This document shows, one piece after another, positions 63,501 through 64,000 of a stretch of 64,000 nucleotides of DNA. Origin of the DNA: Patella vulgata (taxonomy: Eukaryota; Mollusca; Gastropoda; Patellidae); contig NC_065882.2 in assembly GCF_932274485.2 (NCBI RefSeq), positions 13,313,390 through 13,377,389 on the forward strand, given 5' to 3'. The first letter of the stretch is position 1, and the number at the start of each line of letters is the position of its first letter. The notes below the pieces were generated by a model. It searched no databases and was not told the origin of the DNA. It saw only the letters and a list, made by a program, of their open reading frames with translations. The position numbers and the translations under genes are program-made.

Positions 63501-63992
63501 GCAATTAAAGACTACACGCACTTTATCTGGCTTTTTAAGGTGTATCACGTGATGATACGGTACATACCACACACGGCCATCACTCCTATCAATTTCACTT
63601 GGTGGGACAATTTCAGAGTATTTCTTGGATTCTAAATTGTTCATGAATTTGCAATACTGTTTATTTAAAGAATGGTCTTTCACGAGTTTATTTTTAAGTC
63701 TGTAGGCAAATGCTTCAGCCTGAAGTTTGTTATTAGGCATAATAACTGATCTGTCACGAAACGGTAATTCAGTCTGATAATGACTGTCTTTTAATTCAAT
63801 AGAGTTAGTTAAAATGCTCAAAAACTGTTTGTCTTCAATAGACAATGAGTGCTTGTCTTCACAAAGCTTTTCACTAAATTCTAAATTAAAATATTTCTTT
63901 ACTTGTTGCTCGAGACTATCATCAATCCGGCATAAATTAATACTAATTGAAGCAGAAGAATTTTGTAGTTTACCCGGTAAACCATATAACAA
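60537..63992 (-). CDS. pol: BEL/Pao pol polyprotein, C-terminal 1151 residues or more
   Basis: One frame of 1151 residues from the first Met near the window edge; the frame probably continues beyond it, so that Met need not be the true start. The domain order is that of BEL/Pao pol: reverse transcriptase (about 130-330, with the YVDD box near 282), the Pao-type connection and RNase H region (about 340-640), integrase zinc-binding segment (about 790-850, H2C2 type), integrase catalytic core (about 865-1000) and a short C-terminal domain (about 1050-1145) found in this superfamily. It replicates the element through reverse transcription and integration. The protease and gag parts would lie upstream, outside the window. 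It is a fossil element gene, not a host gene. Confidence 0.93.
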   Translation of the reverse strand: MLYGLPGKLQNSSASISINLCRIDDSLEQQVKKYFNLEFSEKLCEDKHSLSIEDKQFLSILTNSIELKDSHYQTELPFRDRSVIMPNNKLQAEAFAYRLKNKLVKDHSLNKQYCKFMNNLESKKYSEIVPPSEIDRSDGRVWYVPYHHVIHLKKPDKVRVVFNCPLIFQQTSLNEQLLQGPDLTNLLLGVLLRWRQDYIAVMADVEQMFYQVRVVKRDCDMLRYLWWPNGDINGHLTEYRMRVHIFGAVSSPSCANFALKQTALDNTNDYSHEIINAVNYDFYVDDFLKSMTTETECVKLIREICDLLSKGGFRLTKWVSNSRNVLSTIPENDLAEQVMDLDISSDSLPVQRALGVQWNIELDLIEFNIGEVNRTATRRNILSVFSSIYDPFGLASPFVLKCKIILQHLCRDKLSWDEMIPVDRQREWNNWLTDLANLHNLSIQRCVKPQNFGKIVNTQIHHFSDASQEGYGSVTYLRFQSDKNEIHISFLLGRSRVAPIKPHTIVKLELAAATSIVRIHNMLSRELSIPINQVYFWSDSQTVLKYIHDVKACHQVFVANRLAVIHDGSNVNQWRFVPGKLNPADLASRGSCVENIANNSMWLCGPEFLKLSINDWPENIVPLNNDEDIQVPTNFVRTNDSVNAVNTLIDKYSDFYRLKRAISWWLRLKQILKYKAQKCLIPDSLCTKLLSVEEINSAEVEIIKFVQNQVYSDEIKCLSENGENPNNVKNVKNKSEISSLDPFLKDGILRVGGRLRNANVPFNFKHQIILPKSCHVSNLIAKYCHVNVAHMGRNHTISNIRKKYWIVKCGVLVKSILSKCVICRKYQSRVSEQKMSDIPYFRLKPDLPAFSKVGIDYFGPFEIKTGRSIRKRYGVVFTCMISCATHIEVSNSLDTSSCVNALRRFIARRGTPSDIYSDNGTNLIGAQKELKQSLYDLNQTQIENFSTQGGFKWHFNPPTASHFGGLWERQIRTIRKILYGILCEQFLRTAQSDEELITFLCEVEAVINSRPLTCVSSDSNDLEVITPNSLLMCHQNVLFPPGLFNERDVYSKRRWRQIQYLTDLFWKRWTDEYLHSLQRREKWLNPSRNIKVGDIALIVDSSAPRGSWPMGVVEEVYPDKHGLVRSVKLRTKTSILTRPIAKLCLILENDS

Positions 63993-64000
63993 CCATCCTA

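Larger units (their letters stand above)
59501..64000 (-). mobile_element. BEL/Pao LTR retroelement, partial (runs off the window)
   Basis: An LTR-retroelement fossil read on the minus strand. The 3' LTR (59501-60135), a stretch before it (60136-60536) and the 3' part of the coding region are in the window; the 5' LTR and N-terminal coding part would lie beyond 64000. The coding part visible looks whole, with no breaks noticed. Age cannot be set without the second LTR, but the open frame suggests a fairly young copy. Confidence 0.9.

Overview
The window looks like intergenic or intronic DNA of an animal nuclear genome, most likely a mollusc or another lophotrochozoan. That guess rests on AT-rich sequence packed with short tRNA-derived SINEs, MITEs, short tandem duplications and a BEL/Pao retroelement; no species-level marker is visible. 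No host protein gene could be recognised. Most short open frames are translations of repeats. The only long coding region is the pol gene of a BEL/Pao LTR retroelement that runs off the right edge (59501-64000).

Two SINE families account for much of the window. SINE-A (about 280 bp; best copies 5587-5866 and 45450-45728) has a tRNA-like head with an A box TGGCCGAATGGTTAGC and a B box like GGTTTCGATTCCC. It continues with a core rich in TTTTCTCCGGGTCCTCCGG and a 3' end GGACGTTAAACCCCATTTC followed by (TC)n. SINE-B (about 365 bp; best copies 28071-28435 and 47339-47706) has A box TGGCTAAGTGGG, a B box like GTGTTCGATCCC, a long unique body and the same 3' end GGACGTTAAACCCCATTTC followed by (ATTTC)n. 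Many copies have 10-15 bp target-site duplications. Several SINE-A insertions begin at the same internal point without the tRNA head.

DNA-transposon relics are the second layer. One family has CAATCTG...CAGATTG ends and 9-10 bp duplications (Mutator-like: 1187, 14624, 36676, 57223). Several unrelated families sit between TTAA duplications (676, 13102, 50364, 54726, 57573, and a five-copy family at 17048, 21297, 27377, 34118, 52490). There is one hAT-type MITE with an 8 bp duplication (53463), a pogo/Tigger-like relic (42485), and foldback elements at 50341, 54726 and 58056.

The third layer is local tandem duplication, with units from 20 bp to 1 kb. Many are made of, or cut through, the mobile elements: a 1.0 kb duplication at 7662-9653, a 97 bp array built from the SINE-A core at 14250-14593, a 178-181 bp array carrying the SINE-A tail at 23911-24600, and 180 bp units with long hairpins at 15705-16064.

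Left to right: 1-3255 MITEs and duplications; 3256-7296 sparse; 7297-10256 duplicated satellite block; 10261-16145 nested SINEs and MITEs; 16274-31555 dispersed SINEs and MITEs; 31658-31894 a LINE reverse-transcriptase relic; 31990-34610 nested SINEs in local repeats; 34755-53400 dispersed repeats; 53435-55545 a minisatellite split by two transposons; 56210-58270 SINEs and MITEs; 59501-64000 BEL/Pao element. The elements do not form a pathway; what they share is insertion into one another, which gives a readable order of events.
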